From positions 32,474,732 to 32,538,731 of the forward strand of contig NC_026657.2 of NCBI RefSeq assembly GCF_000004075.3: a DNA stretch of 64,000 nucleotides, given 5' to 3'. Each line of letters begins with the position of its first letter. Within the stretch, counting starts at the first letter, position 1. The notes below the pieces were generated by a model. It saw only the letters and a program-made list of their open reading frames with translations. It ran no database searches and was not told the origin of the DNA. Both the position numbers and the translations under genes were made by a program. Positions 12,558 through 23,272 of this stretch are shown here, one piece after another. This stretch comes from Cucumis sativus (taxonomy: Eukaryota; Streptophyta; Magnoliopsida; Cucurbitales; Cucurbitaceae).

Positions 12558-14246
12558 ATGGAAAGAAGAGCAACTTCCAAGATGAGTCTTATTAATAGAG
12601 GGTTATCTGAGAAAACAGTCTTTGGCTACAACAACAATAATGATATGAAAGAGAAAAGAGAGACTGCTAATACTAATTCTATTCCATCTTATATTACTCA
12701 TTCTGATCACCAACATCACCATTTTCTTGCTCGTTGCACCATTGTTGATGATTCTTCTGAGTTGAGTATCTTTGATGCCAAGAAGTACTTCAATGAAGTT
12801 TCAGCCAACAATAATATTAACAAGGTTTCTCCCATAATGAACATCGATTCGATGTCGATGTCGATGTCGGAGCAATGTATGGATCATTCAGTAGCATCGT
12901 CTCAAGATCAGGATTCAGAAAAGGATTATGACTTATCCAAGTCGAAGCCTTGGACTTGTGGTGTTGCGCACCCGTCGTCTGGGGTGGTTTCTAAATTTTC
13001 ACCAACTACTGCCTCTACTATAGATGGTCATCATCGTCGGAGTTACCGAGCTCGATCTTTCCATTCTGCAACGCCAACTGCCTCGTCGGAGGCTAGTTGG
13101 AATAGCCAGACGGGGTTGCTCTCGAACCCTCCTGGAGCAATCTCAGTGTCAGTTTTGCGTGGGGATTCTGATCATCATTCTGGGAGGAAAACTCGAAAGC
13201 CTCCTTCGTCATCCTCTTTGGCAGCAAGATGGATTTTTAGAAGCTCTAAATGCCCTTGTACTGGGAAGAAGTCGGTTCAAGTTCAGGAATCTAAAGTGGT
13301 ACTAGACCCAAAAACAAGTCCTCCTTATATCAACAACACAACCGTTGGTGGCCATTCCCAATCTCAATCAGAGTCTCCGCCATCTGAAAAAACCTCTGGA
13401 GAAAACACAATGCTATTGCAACATCCAGACAAGGACGTTGTTTGGGGTAGTCAAAGACGTTTTCCTCCAAATTTGCTTCTTCAAGGACACACAACGCAAC
13501 GAGTAATAGCCTCCACGGGCTTCACTTTTCCCATCTTGAAAAACAACAATAACAACAATGGAGATATTCCAACCAGAGCTATAGGTCATGTTTTAATTGA
13601 AGACCCTCCTCGAGATTCTCTAGAAGTTTTCAACCCAAGCAGTGCTAGAGATAGTGGCAACGGTGGTTGTAGTAGTCTAAAATCACGAATTCTAGCCAGT
13701 GTAGCAGCATCTGGCGGCAACGCCACCATTGTGAACGACATCGATGATGTAGCAAGTGATGCTAGCTCAGACTTATTTGAAATCGAAAGTTTTTCCACTC
13801 AAACTGCCAGCACAACCACGGCCTCATACCCTGCCATGTTCCACCGACGAGACTCAATGGAACTAGAAGCAAGAAGACTAGGGTTAACCTCTGCAGCCAC
13901 ACGTCGCAGCCTCGACGAGCCAATGACACCTTCAACTGATTGGTATGAACCAAGCGAGGCAAGCATCGACTGGAGCGTTACCACAGCCGAGGGCTTCGAT
14001 CGGGCGAGCATTGCCAACATGTCAGAGGCCGAGGAGTCCTGGACTGAGAAAAACAACAACAACAACAATAACAACAGACGAAGATCATCATCGGGAAATG
14101 GGTTGTTAAGTTGTCGGTCAGAGAAGGCGGTGAGTGTAGGCCCACAGCCGGTGATGAAGCATGTGAGTAGTAGGCCACCATTGGGAAAGAAGCCACCACT
14201 AGCAAGGTCTAATTCAGCTCACCTCTCCCTTACTTTTGCTGCCTGA
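12558..14246 (+). CDS. PKS: PHYTOCHROME KINASE SUBSTRATE family protein
   Basis: This intronless gene encodes 562 residues. PKS proteins bind phytochromes and phototropins at the plasma membrane and act in phototropism, leaf positioning and phytochrome signalling. Landmarks I recognise from the family are the early DAKKYF segment (about 73-78), the block SEASWNSQTGLL (177-188), a basic Cys-containing patch around ARWIFRSSKCPCTGKK (223-238), a Ser- and acid-rich region with DDVASDASSDLFEIES, and a C-terminal segment with ARRLGLTSAATRRSLDEP. The extreme C-terminus is basic and Pro-rich (PPLGKKPPLARS) and ends LTFAA. Poly-Asn runs (CAACAACAAT repeats) near residues 25, 330 and 505 are low-complexity expansions. 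The whole protein is hydrophilic with no membrane segment, as expected. The ATG is the first in frame, after a pyrimidine-rich leader containing a CT repeat. The family call is firm; the paralog (PKS1/2 versus PKS4) is not resolved. Confidence 0.9.
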   Translation: MERRATSKMSLINRGLSEKTVFGYNNNNDMKEKRETANTNSIPSYITHSDHQHHHFLARCTIVDDSSELSIFDAKKYFNEVSANNNINKVSPIMNIDSMSMSMSEQCMDHSVASSQDQDSEKDYDLSKSKPWTCGVAHPSSGVVSKFSPTTASTIDGHHRRSYRARSFHSATPTASSEASWNSQTGLLSNPPGAISVSVLRGDSDHHSGRKTRKPPSSSSLAARWIFRSSKCPCTGKKSVQVQESKVVLDPKTSPPYINNTTVGGHSQSQSESPPSEKTSGENTMLLQHPDKDVVWGSQRRFPPNLLLQGHTTQRVIASTGFTFPILKNNNNNNGDIPTRAIGHVLIEDPPRDSLEVFNPSSARDSGNGGCSSLKSRILASVAASGGNATIVNDIDDVASDASSDLFEIESFSTQTASTTTASYPAMFHRRDSMELEARRLGLTSAATRRSLDEPMTPSTDWYEPSEASIDWSVTTAEGFDRASIANMSEAEESWTEKNNNNNNNNRRRSSSGNGLLSCRSEKAVSVGPQPVMKHVSSRPPLGKKPPLARSNSAHLSLTFAA

Positions 14247-14849
14247 TTTGGGAGCACTCTTTTCTCTTATGACTGTGATGGAAGATGATACATGATTTTT
14301 CTCCAACACCCTCTCTCCCAACACACCATTTCTTGATTTTCTTATCTTGTCTCTTCAATTTTTCTTTTCCTTTTCCTTTTCATTTTCCCCCCTCTTCATT
14401 ATAGTGCTCTCTCTCTAATAATTGTGCGAACCAGAAGTTTGGTGTACTTTTCTATTTTTTTACACGTTCTCCTGTTTTCTCCCCCTCCTATCATTCAATT
14501 ATTTTACTTACTACATTGAATAAACTCATTTTAAATCTATAGTTAAATTGTCGGTCTATTTTGGTAGTTTTGTTCTGCTTCCTATTATAGTCTTAAAATC
14601 TATACTTAATTAGGTTTTGAAGATAGAGATTGAATGATGTGCTGAGGGAACCTAATCTGAGAGATTTCATTCAAGCATAGGGTGGGAGCAAACTAATAAA
14701 GCAATAATGACTAAAATGGTAACTAAATTTGAATTTATTTACTGCATTACTCGCAGGCTTGAGGGAATAAATAAATAATAAAATGACAAATTATTACAAG
14801 ATCTATATATATATGTATTAGTATCATACCAGATTTACAGGAGACTTCA
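14247..14849. other. 3' flank of PKS-like gene, no further gene
   Basis: T-rich 3' UTR and terminator-like sequence follow the PKS stop codon. The rest, to about 14850, is AT-rich with a short ATATAT run near 14804. It may include flanking sequence of the copia fossil that follows. I see no ORF of interest. Confidence 0.5.
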
Positions 14850-15190
14850 AATACAATAATGTATTGATGGATACACCTCACATGTGTCCGCAAACTTTAT
14901 GATATGTTGGTAGGAGACAGAAGTTTGGAAGGCAAGAGTTTCAAAGCATTCAATAAACTGAGACTTAGTTAATCACTCAGTTAGAAACATATGGGAGTCA
15001 TACACCTTTAAACTACTGGTTCCCTAACAAAGTGAAGATCAATTTTTACATGCCTGGTCTAGTCCGAGCATGAAAAACCGAATTGAAAGCCGATCGATTA
15101 TCATGCCAAAGTGAATTCCTTGTAAAGGTGACGAAATTCAGACAATTCAGCAGCAGTGGTAGATGAAGATAACCAATTTTCTGCATATTC
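14850..15190 (-). mobile_element. degraded Ty1/copia retrotransposon fragment (RNase H end of pol)
   Basis: Read on the minus strand, this stretch carries wording typical of the copia RNase H domain: a WHDNRSA-type acidic motif, an FHARTR motif a short distance on, and the tail that usually runs to the end of pol. It is a fossil: clearly broken in several places, with no matching LTR pair or full-length element visible. Only the 3' end of pol is recognisable, and it looks old. Confidence 0.6.
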
Positions 15191-16970
15191 TATAATCTGC
15201 AAGCAAGAGAAGAAAGCACACACACGCAAACAAGAACATGTTAACACTGGAGTTGTTTACTTTTTAGTTTTTGGAGTATGAGTCTTTCTTCTATACTATT
15301 CTTGTTTATTCATAATTTTCTAACTTTTATTTTCTTTCTGTTATGTTCGTTCATTAGAACAGAAGATTCACTTGGGATCTCTGAAAGCAACTCTGAAATA
15401 GAAGCAGGTCCAATCTGCAAATAGTAAGTCATATACAAGCAGAAGATCGAAATACAAGGTACAAAGTCTTGTCAAATGTGTATACCATGAATTGGTTTCA
15501 ATTAAGAGTAAACCATTGTCAAAGAACTAGTAGTAAAAAAGGAAACATAGTCTCATTATCTAAGAGGTTATCGATTCTTAGGAATTAATTTCCTACAAGT
15601 TTCCTCAACACCCAAAAATGTTGTAGTGTTAAATGGGTTGTCTCCGAGATTAGTCGAGGTATGCATAAGTTGGTCCGGATACTCTCAAATAAAAAAAAAC
15701 TAGAAACAAATTTACTCTATAACAAGTAATAATGGAGAATACAATAAAATTAAAGTGAAAAGTAGTAACTAAATCTTTTGGGAAAATTTTGCACTTTATG
15801 ATGGAACTAAATTCATTGGCATTATTTCGATTCCTGCAAATATCTGCAACCTGCAGAGAATCAAATTCGGACATATTAAAAGTCTGTACTCTAAATGAAA
15901 AGAGTTACACAATACAAAAAGTCCTATTTTTGCATTTCTTCTTCAATATTATACTGCCCAACTTCAAGTATAAACATATAATCAATAGAATATAATTAGA
16001 GAAGATAAGAGGCTAACTTTACTTTTAAAAGAAGTCGACGTAACTATGTAAGTATGATATCCAACAATAATATCCATCATGCAAGCATTTGGCTGGGAAT
16101 TGTGATAAATCATTAACCAAAGCCTAAAATCTTCAACTCAAGAAAACTTCTTTGAAAGGAGCAAAAAGATGACCCCAAATGTAAGCTATGGATACAAGTG
16201 AAGTTTTAAGAAGCAAATCATATACGACTGGAAGTCCAAAGTTAAATAAAGGAAGAGGATGTCAAGAGCATTTTTCCTACTTGGGAGGGATAATCCATCA
16301 TTTACTGAACATGGAAATAGAAAGAACTGTGAAATTGAAATTTATAAGTCAAGTTACACCAAGTTGAAAACATATCATAATTGGACACTTTTAAAACTCC
16401 ACTACTCTATAAACTTTGATAACAAATGACCATTGAGGTTCCTAAAATTCATCAAAAGGAACAACTATGATACTACGACTTGCCATAAATTATTTCACCC
16501 CAAAAGATCTCATACCAGTGGATAAAGTTGCCCACACGTGTATACCCATGATCACTCTTCTCCAATCAATATGTGATTTTGTACGCACTCCTACAATCCT
16601 CTCCTCCACCAAGTACCACTTTGAGCTTACCCTCGAACAAATCTATTTCACTCCCACCACGAGAGCTTGCTCTAAATTTCAAACACCTTCCCTTCACCTT
16701 CGGTCACTTGCTCACCCGAGCACAAGCATAGACCACACGTATACTTATCACCAGACTAGAACACAAACAAGACTCACAAAGTTTCTTTGTTCAAATTTGA
16801 AGATTTCACTCACACAGTTGGACCTAGACCAAGGCTCGGCTACCAATTATTAGGGACAAAGGACATTCACATATCTCCACAAATGGTATGATATTGTCCA
16901 TTTTGGACATACACCCATGTTCCAAAAATTCAAACCAAACAACCAAATTCCATAACATAAAAAAAAAAAA

Positions 16971-17162
16971 GGCTCCTAACACTGAAAATTAAGCAAAAAC
17001 AGATTTACAAACTAGTCCGAAATTTCCTAGATAAAATGAGCAGTAGAAGCAACAATATGTGTAAAAAAAATGGCTCCTAACACTGAAAATTAAGCAAAAA
17101 CAGATTTACAAACTAGTCCGAAATTTCCTAGATAAAATGAGCAGTAGAAGCAACAATATGTG
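16971..17162. repeat. 91-bp perfect direct tandem duplication
   Basis: A unit beginning GGCTCCTAACACTGAAAATT occurs at 16971-17061 and again at 17072-17162, offset 101. No mismatch is visible by eye. The copies are separated by a short A-rich spacer like the A-run that precedes the first copy. Neither copy is coding. Confidence 0.9.
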
Positions 17163-17499
17163 AAGATTACGATGAAAAGCAAGTTGATTCACGAGAGTTG
17201 AAAAGAAAAAGATGAGCAGAATTCAACAAGAAGAATATAACGATGGATTTAATGAAAATCAATAGTGTACGAAACACAGGGTTCAAGCTTGCAAAAACAA
17301 ATCAAACCCTAGAACAACACAATAGTTAGATTTTTCTGAAGCTATAGCACCATCAATCACTGACCCTAGATAATTTCATAATTGCAAAAAGAACACAAAG
17401 AAAACAAATGATAAAACTGGAAGATTTACAAACCTAAAATGTCGACCTTGGAAGAAGAAGGGCAAGATCAATCTGAATGGAAAATAAAAATGAATAATA

Positions 17500-17506
17500 A
17501 AAAAAA
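17500..17506 (-). terminator. Pol III T-run terminator of tRNA-Ile
   Basis: A run of T residues on the minus strand begins one base beyond the 3' end of the tRNA, the usual Pol III stop signal. Confidence 0.8.
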
Positions 17507-17507
17507 C

Positions 17508-17581
17508 TGGCCCATGCAGGTTTCGAACCTGCGACCTTCGCGTTATTAGCACGACGCTCTAACCAACTGAGCTAATAGGCC
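17508..17581 (-). tRNA. tRNA-Ile (anticodon AAU)
   Basis: The minus strand gives a 74-nt cloverleaf. The 5' arm GGCCTAT pairs with ATGGGCC (one G-T pair) and the discriminator is A. The D-arm contains AGCTCAGTTGGTTAGAGC, the anticodon loop reads CTAATAA with AAT as anticodon, and the T-arm contains GGTTCGAAACC. Internal box A and box B are intact. No intron. CCA is not encoded, as expected for a nuclear gene. A run of T on the minus strand just downstream (complement of A at 17500-17506) is a good Pol III terminator. It looks functional. Confidence 0.97.
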
Positions 17582-19548
17582 ATTTTGTTGTAAAGGTTAA
17601 ACTTATTAAATTTGTATATTTCAGTTTTTAAGATTGAAAATACTATAATTGTTTACTTGTTTTATTCACATTTTATTCGACTAAACATCAAACAAAAATA
17701 TATGTTGTCCATTAAACATAAAAAAATAAAATTAAGGTCTTCTAATCTTGTGGTGAGCGAGATGAAGATTGAAATTTAAAGAATAGAGCTGACGAAGAGG
17801 AGGACTGAAACCCACAACTAAAACACATATTTGATAAAAACCCACAAATTCGGCGAAAATCCACTGTTAAAATACAATTCACGGAAAAAGGAAGATGAAA
17901 AACCCATATCCAGTGAAGAAGAAGGTGTCGTGTAGAGGAAGACAATGAGAGGCGAAGAGAAAGACAACGAAGACAATGAGAAAAAGAGGAAGAAGATTGT
18001 TATTTCGAAAAGACGATGGAGATAAGAGGAAGAAAAAGGAAATTTCGTGGAGATTGGTTAATTGTGCGATAATATGGAAATATGAGGAAGAAAAAAGAAA
18101 TCACCAGAGAAAAATGGATAAGGAAAATTAAATAGAAAAATAATCGAAAAAAAGAAAAAAGAAACCAATAAAAATATTTGAGAAAAAAGAAAAGAATACC
18201 AATAAAAACAATTGAGAAGAAAAAAAACCAATATAAATAATTGAGAAACGGAAACGGAATATACTACTTTTTTCTTAATCCCAACAATTTTTATAAAATG
18301 ATAAACGTTTCTATTTTTTTTAAAACGAGAAACAGAAAGCGTTACCAAACACCTCCGTTTCTTAAAAATGAAAACATAAAGAGAAAACAGGAAAAAAAAA
18401 ATGTTAACAAACATACCCTTAGTATCCATTGTTTGAATTTCATTATAAATTCATAAACTAAGATATTGTCTCAATAGATAAACATGTTTCCAAATAATTT
18501 TAATTTATGATGACTTGATGTCTTTTGATGATCGGATGAATACCATATGCTTTTAATATTTTATAAGTAATAAAATGATTATAATTTTTATAAATAATCT
18601 TTGTTAGCCCGAAAAACATAAATATAATGTATTTGCAAGATTATTTAAAACAATGATAAATTTTTAAAAATATTTATAAATATAGCAAAATGTTACCATC
18701 TTTTTGTGATAGGTTATTATTTATATTAATTGTGATGTATATACAGGTAGAAAATAATTTATTTATATATATAGAAGTCATTGCAGGTAGACTATAATGT
18801 TTTTGTAAACATTTTTTATTCTAATAAAAAAATTACAAGTTACAAAATTTTAAAAATTAAATTCAATTTAACTTGTTAAGTTTTTATAGAGAATGTTATT
18901 AAAATTTAACGTGGTAAATTCAACTCAATCTACAATTCATTATGCAATAATTCTGTTTTAAAAAGATAGCAACAAAATATCACATGGGTAAATACAACAT
19001 AAATAAGCACTTTAATTTACTATTGTGGCAAAAAAAATTATTACTATATAAAAAATAAAAATGTCAAAAATAGAAAATTTAACAAAATATTTATCAGCTA
19101 TATCGATAACAAATATTTGATAGTGCCCTTTTATTATCGGCATTAATAGTCGGTGTTAGAAGTCCATCGGTTTCTATCTTTGATAGAGTTAAAAAAAATT
19201 ATATCTTATAAATATTTTAATTTATTTGGTTGTTTTAAATAATGTTACAATTTTTTTTTATCATATATTTAGTAAACATAAATTTATATAAAAAATTACT
19301 TCAAATAACCTAACAATTGAAAAGAATTATAATAGACATTTGTAGGCTTATTTCATTGTTTATAAATGTTATTGATGGACACGAATACAACACTGAGTCC
19401 AAAGGATAGAGATATGAACTTTTATGATATATTATCTTTATAAAATTAAGATACTTTTATAAATTGATATTAGTACAGGTTGGGATCAAACCTTCCACTT
19501 AATATGAACATATTTTCGTTTTCCTTTTTGAAGCTCAAATTTGATGAA
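17582..19548. other. intergenic, AT-rich, upstream of tRNA to NLR cluster
   Basis: No gene found. A purine-rich stretch (about 17930-18250) and a segment with GTTACCAAACACC (near 18340) resemble the ends of DNA-transposon-derived repeats in plants, but no paired terminus was found. ORFs of 123 and 71 residues on opposite strands over 18058-18456 are low-complexity Phe/Lys products of the A-rich tract. Confidence 0.4.
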
Positions 19549-21960
19549 TTAGTAGTAGACACATGTCTTCACTTCCTTCTTGACTTTCCTACTCCTAACG
19601 AAATTACGATAATCGATGTTGTACCCCCCGATCTGGTTTTTGGTCCTCACAGCTCCATGAATTGAAAACCGTTCAAGTGATTTGTATGATTTTAACACAT
19701 CATCATTCCATTCGATGGGACAATCGATGATTTCCAAAACTCTTAGGGTTTCGGTGAATCTTTGAGTCCATTCCGGCAATTTTTTCACTATTGGAAGCTC
19801 TCTGATTGTGAACCTCTGAAGCCTGAACTCCACTCCTTTCAACGTCAGTGTAAGTTTTTTGCAACTCCAAATCACCAAATTCTTTAGTGATATTAGCGAT
19901 CCTATCTCGTTTGGCAACGATTTCAATGTCTTACAATCGTAAATCATTAGGGTTTCTAGGCGTACGAGGCATGACGGCTTTTTGAATAGATCTTGTAGGT
20001 TTTGGCACCCTCCAATTGCGAGAAATCGAAGAGAAGTCATGGTTCCAACTCCATTTTTGTGCAGACGAAGGTTGTTTGCTGTTACCCAGAGGTATCTCAG
20101 GTTGGTCAATTGCCTAATATCATTGGGCAGTTCTTTAAGTGCGGAACAGGATGCAAGAATCAAGGTTTGTAAATTTTTTAGCTTGAAGATTGAATTTGGT
20201 AGCCGCTTGATTTTCTTATTCCCTTGCAAGTCTAGGTATCTGAGCTGTACCAGATTTTCTACAGCACTTGGAATTCCCTGTAGATTTGCATTGCCTAAAT
20301 GCAATAGTCTTAAGTATTTGAACTTGTCGATGCATGCATTTGCTAGGAATGCACTAGGGGGCACCTTATCTCTTATTGTGAAGGCTATAGATTGGGTTTT
20401 TGTGACTTCGAATACCTGTTTTTGTGTGAGTAGACGTGCAAGTTTTTCAATAAGAGGGTGCAATTTAAACCAATAGCCAAAACCATATTCCTCTAGTTCT
20501 TGTAGGAAACATCTTGAGCATAGTTCCTTGAAATAATTCTCACCTATTTTTTCCAAAGATAAGTAATTCTCTTTGGGTAGGAGGTCGCTTGCAATCCATA
20601 ATTGAATCACATCATTGGAAGACAATATGCGATCTTTTTTTAATTGGGAACAATAAAGAAAACAACGTTGTAGGTGTGAAGGCATTTGATCATAGCATAA
20701 TCTAAGTGTAGGTAAAATACTCTTATTCCCATCCTCCTCTTCCTCATGTTCCCATAACTTATCGATGACACCGTTCCACTCAGCTATACTAGTTTTTGAT
20801 AGCAGACCCCCCAGGCACTTTATTGCCAAAGGAACCCCATGACATTTCTGCTCAATTACTTCTTGTATTTTTGTGAGATTTGGGATTTGTGCTTCCTGTG
20901 TTTCTGTGAAAGCATGAACTTTGAACAAAGACAATGAATTTTCCTTTGACAACCTCTCAACTTTGAAAATTGTTTGATGTTTCATATTATCCTTGTTAAC
21001 ATCTGAAGGTTTTGTGGCTTCTGGGGATGGAACTACCTGGCTCTCGTTCTTGTAGAGTTTTTTTAGTCCGACAGCATCAGCTATTTTCTCATTCTGAGTG
21101 GTCACTATGATTTTGCTGCCACGGTTTCCCATCCCCAATAAACTTTTAAATATGGAGCAATTACCAAGGTTTTTGATTGAAATATCTTGAAAAACAATCA
21201 GAAATTTTTTATCCCTCAGAAATTGTTGAACTGCAAAGCACAATTGTTTCTCAGTCAAGTTATCACATGTTACTTGGCAATGTGAAAAACTGAGCATCTC
21301 TTTTATCAATCTCTGTGGATCAAATTCCTCTTTCACACAAATCCACAATCTTGATGGAAACGTGTTCACCAGATTGTTGTAAAAGAATTTGGCAAGTGTG
21401 GTCTTACCTATACCTGGTTCTCCAACTATGTGGAAGAGCCCGTGAGTAGATTTTTTGAAATGATCCAGAAAGTTATGATATCGTTTGTCTTGGAAAACCT
21501 TGGGAGCATTAGTCAACGAGTAAAGCAATTGCCAACTTGGTTTCATGAGTCTTGTCGAAACTTCAGTAGCACTAAGAAAGGAGTGTGTTGTCTCCATGTT
21601 TGTTAGATTGAAGCCATACATATGGGATGCAATTTCATCCAAATCGTCGCATAGTTTCATCATTTTTTTAGTTTGATCAATTTGACTGAAGTTAAAGGAA
21701 GGAAGAAATACCCATTTTCCAGTAGCCTCTTGTTTTTTGACTTCCCTATTGGATTCATATAGCAATTCCTCAATTTGTAAAAATACACTTTGAAGCTTCT
21801 GTAGCCAATCATTTAGACAATGACGATATTCTTCCTTTTCAGCATCCTTAAGAATTGTTTTAAGGCTCAACATGGTATACTGCATTCGTCTCAGGTACAT
21901 TGGGAATTTTTTTAGCTCTATCAAGATATTTTCTGCTTGCTCATAGATGCAACAAGCCAT
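19549..21960 (-). CDS. CC-NBS-LRR (CNL, RGA-type) resistance protein, copy 1
   Basis: Single exon, 803 residues from the chosen start. An intracellular immune receptor by family. An N-terminal coiled-coil region (1-130) is followed by the NB-ARC: P-loop GEPGIGKTT (180-188), RNBS-A RLWICVKEEFD (204-214), kinase-2 KFLIVFQD (252-259), RNBS-B GSKIIVTT (281-288), GLPL-type CHGVPLAIKCLG (373-384), CFLYCSQL (433-440), and LHP where MHD is expected (500-502). LRRs run from about 545 to 770. An in-frame ATG exists 93 bases upstream (22053), but I chose 21960. The two paralogs begin with the same MA-C-IY...AENIL segment, and the extra 31 residues correspond to non-coding flank upstream of copy 2. Oddities: the first Asp of the kinase-2 motif is Gln, and the MHD Asp is Pro. 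The frame is intact throughout, so it is probably expressed. Confidence 0.88.
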   Translation of the reverse strand: MACCIYEQAENILIELKKFPMYLRRMQYTMLSLKTILKDAEKEEYRHCLNDWLQKLQSVFLQIEELLYESNREVKKQEATGKWVFLPSFNFSQIDQTKKMMKLCDDLDEIASHMYGFNLTNMETTHSFLSATEVSTRLMKPSWQLLYSLTNAPKVFQDKRYHNFLDHFKKSTHGLFHIVGEPGIGKTTLAKFFYNNLVNTFPSRLWICVKEEFDPQRLIKEMLSFSHCQVTCDNLTEKQLCFAVQQFLRDKKFLIVFQDISIKNLGNCSIFKSLLGMGNRGSKIIVTTQNEKIADAVGLKKLYKNESQVVPSPEATKPSDVNKDNMKHQTIFKVERLSKENSLSLFKVHAFTETQEAQIPNLTKIQEVIEQKCHGVPLAIKCLGGLLSKTSIAEWNGVIDKLWEHEEEEDGNKSILPTLRLCYDQMPSHLQRCFLYCSQLKKDRILSSNDVIQLWIASDLLPKENYLSLEKIGENYFKELCSRCFLQELEEYGFGYWFKLHPLIEKLARLLTQKQVFEVTKTQSIAFTIRDKVPPSAFLANACIDKFKYLRLLHLGNANLQGIPSAVENLVQLRYLDLQGNKKIKRLPNSIFKLKNLQTLILASCSALKELPNDIRQLTNLRYLWVTANNLRLHKNGVGTMTSLRFLAIGGCQNLQDLFKKPSCLVRLETLMIYDCKTLKSLPNEIGSLISLKNLVIWSCKKLTLTLKGVEFRLQRFTIRELPIVKKLPEWTQRFTETLRVLEIIDCPIEWNDDVLKSYKSLERFSIHGAVRTKNQIGGYNIDYRNFVRSRKVKKEVKTCVYY

Positions 21961-22885
21961 TCGTATATATTTGGAATATGTCGTTTCTCTTCCTTTCAAT
22001 TCGTTGAGTTTGAATGATCTATAGATGAAGACAGTTATATAGCACCTACCCATGGATTCGTTGCATTATCAAAAAGCAAAGTAGCATTAAAACTTACTTT
22101 TCTTTTGGGGAAATGTATATATTAGAATAGGGACACTTACGCAAGTATGTACAAATACTTGTATTTGTACACTAAAACTATTAATAAAGTCCATTAGAAT
22201 TTAGAAATAGTTTCTTTACGTTCGATATCCCACCCTCCATTCTTGTACTAAAAAAATTCATTACAATTTTTCAATCCCACTACTCATGAAATGCTTCTTT
22301 CTAAAGTAGATTTTATTAACTCTATTAAGTGTTAGTTCGACTATGCTTAAGTTGACATCATCAAATAGACCATTGACGATATTTAACTTAATTTGTTACT
22401 AGAAAATTAAAATATGAAAGGCTTAGATTAGTAATTTACCACAAATTTAGTTTTGAGTTTTTAAAGCAAAACTAGAAAATGATTTTAATTCAAGAGATAA
22501 CAAATAATGGAATTCGATTCAAATCCATTCAAATTTAAAGTCGCTAAAAATCTGAAGAAAATAGCCTGATTGTATCCCCACTAAGTTCATATTTTCTTTA
22601 TGTTTTTATTCATTTCTTATTTTTAATTTTGATGCCGTCAGTACAAAACCTTTGGGTGGTTTTTTCTTCTTTTCTCTATTTTGCCCATTTTTATTCTTTC
22701 ATTTATACAATATATTCAAATTTCAAGAAAATAACAAATAATGCTCTTTTTGTCTCTTGTTCCTTGTATTTTTAGAATAAAAAAACATTTGATTATTCCT
22801 ATTATTCATTTCTAAACATTTCCATTTTTTTTTTGAAAACAACGAAAGGCAAGTTGGCTTTATTTGTGCGTTCTTATTTCTAATT

Positions 22886-22911
22886 CCCCCCCCCCCCCCC
22901 CCCCCCCCCCC
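22886..22911. repeat. poly-C homopolymer (26 C)
   Basis: An uninterrupted run of 26 C on the plus strand (26 G on the minus). Long C/G homopolymers are rare in AT-rich plant DNA and are error-prone to sequence, so the exact length is uncertain. Confidence 0.9.
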
Positions 22912-23035
22912 AAATATCATTCTGAACCAGTATGTATCAATAAAAGAAGAGAGAAGAGATAGTTAGTAAATGCGTCTCGATTTTTTTAATTATAAAAAAG
23001 TACATAAAAATTGATATGAGATTAAGAAAATTAAA

Positions 23036-23272
23036 GGAAAAATTGCAAAAACCACCTTTGAAGTACGGTGGTTGTTGCAATTAGACCTTCAAACTCCCGT
23101 TTGTAAAAGTTGAACTCCTAAACTTCTAAGTGTAAAAATTGGACCATAGTAGAAATTGGATCCACAAATGATAAAAATTGAACTCTTAAACTTTACATGA
23201 AGGTTTAATTCTTAAAATTGAAAGTTTAAGGGTGTAATTACAACTGTTAAGGGTAGTTTTTGCAATTTGTCC
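23036..23272. mobile_element. Mutator-like (MULE) MITE
   Basis: A 237-bp element with terminal inverted repeats of about 25 bases: the left end GGAAAAATTGCAAAAACCAC and the right end, in complement, GGACAAATTGCAAAAACTAC. It is flanked by AAAATTAAA (23027-23035) and AAAATTAAT (23273-23281), a 9-bp target duplication with 8 of 9 matching. TIR-type ends with a 9-bp duplication are the Mutator signature. It has no coding capacity. Another copy of the terminus (GGGTAAATTGCAAAAATCAC) lies near 33575. Confidence 0.75.

Larger units (their letters stand above)
15191..17507. other. intergenic DNA between copia fossil and tRNA-Ile
   Basis: Mixed non-coding sequence, less AT-rich than the first 12 kb. 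It includes a perfect 91-bp tandem duplication (16971-17162). Near 16860-16920 is a phrase (catatctccacaaatggtat) that I associate with dispersed plant repeats. An ORF at 16467-16853 (+) has no recognisable domain and is probably chance. Minus-strand pieces near 15385-15410 and 15850 could be exons of an unrecognised transcript, but I cannot chain them into a gene. Confidence 0.4.

Noticed and set aside
15361-15890. Minus-strand exon-like pieces after TTTGCAG and CTGCAG
   Set aside because: Acceptor-like sites are present, but the pieces do not chain into a recognisable protein and they adjoin a copia fossil.
16467-16853. 128-residue plus-strand ORF
   Set aside because: Composition and content show no domain, and it overlaps repeat-like wording; no splice or promoter support.
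18058-18429. 123-residue minus-strand ORF rich in Phe, Ser and Leu
   Set aside because: Produced by an A-rich tract read in complement; low complexity, no domain.
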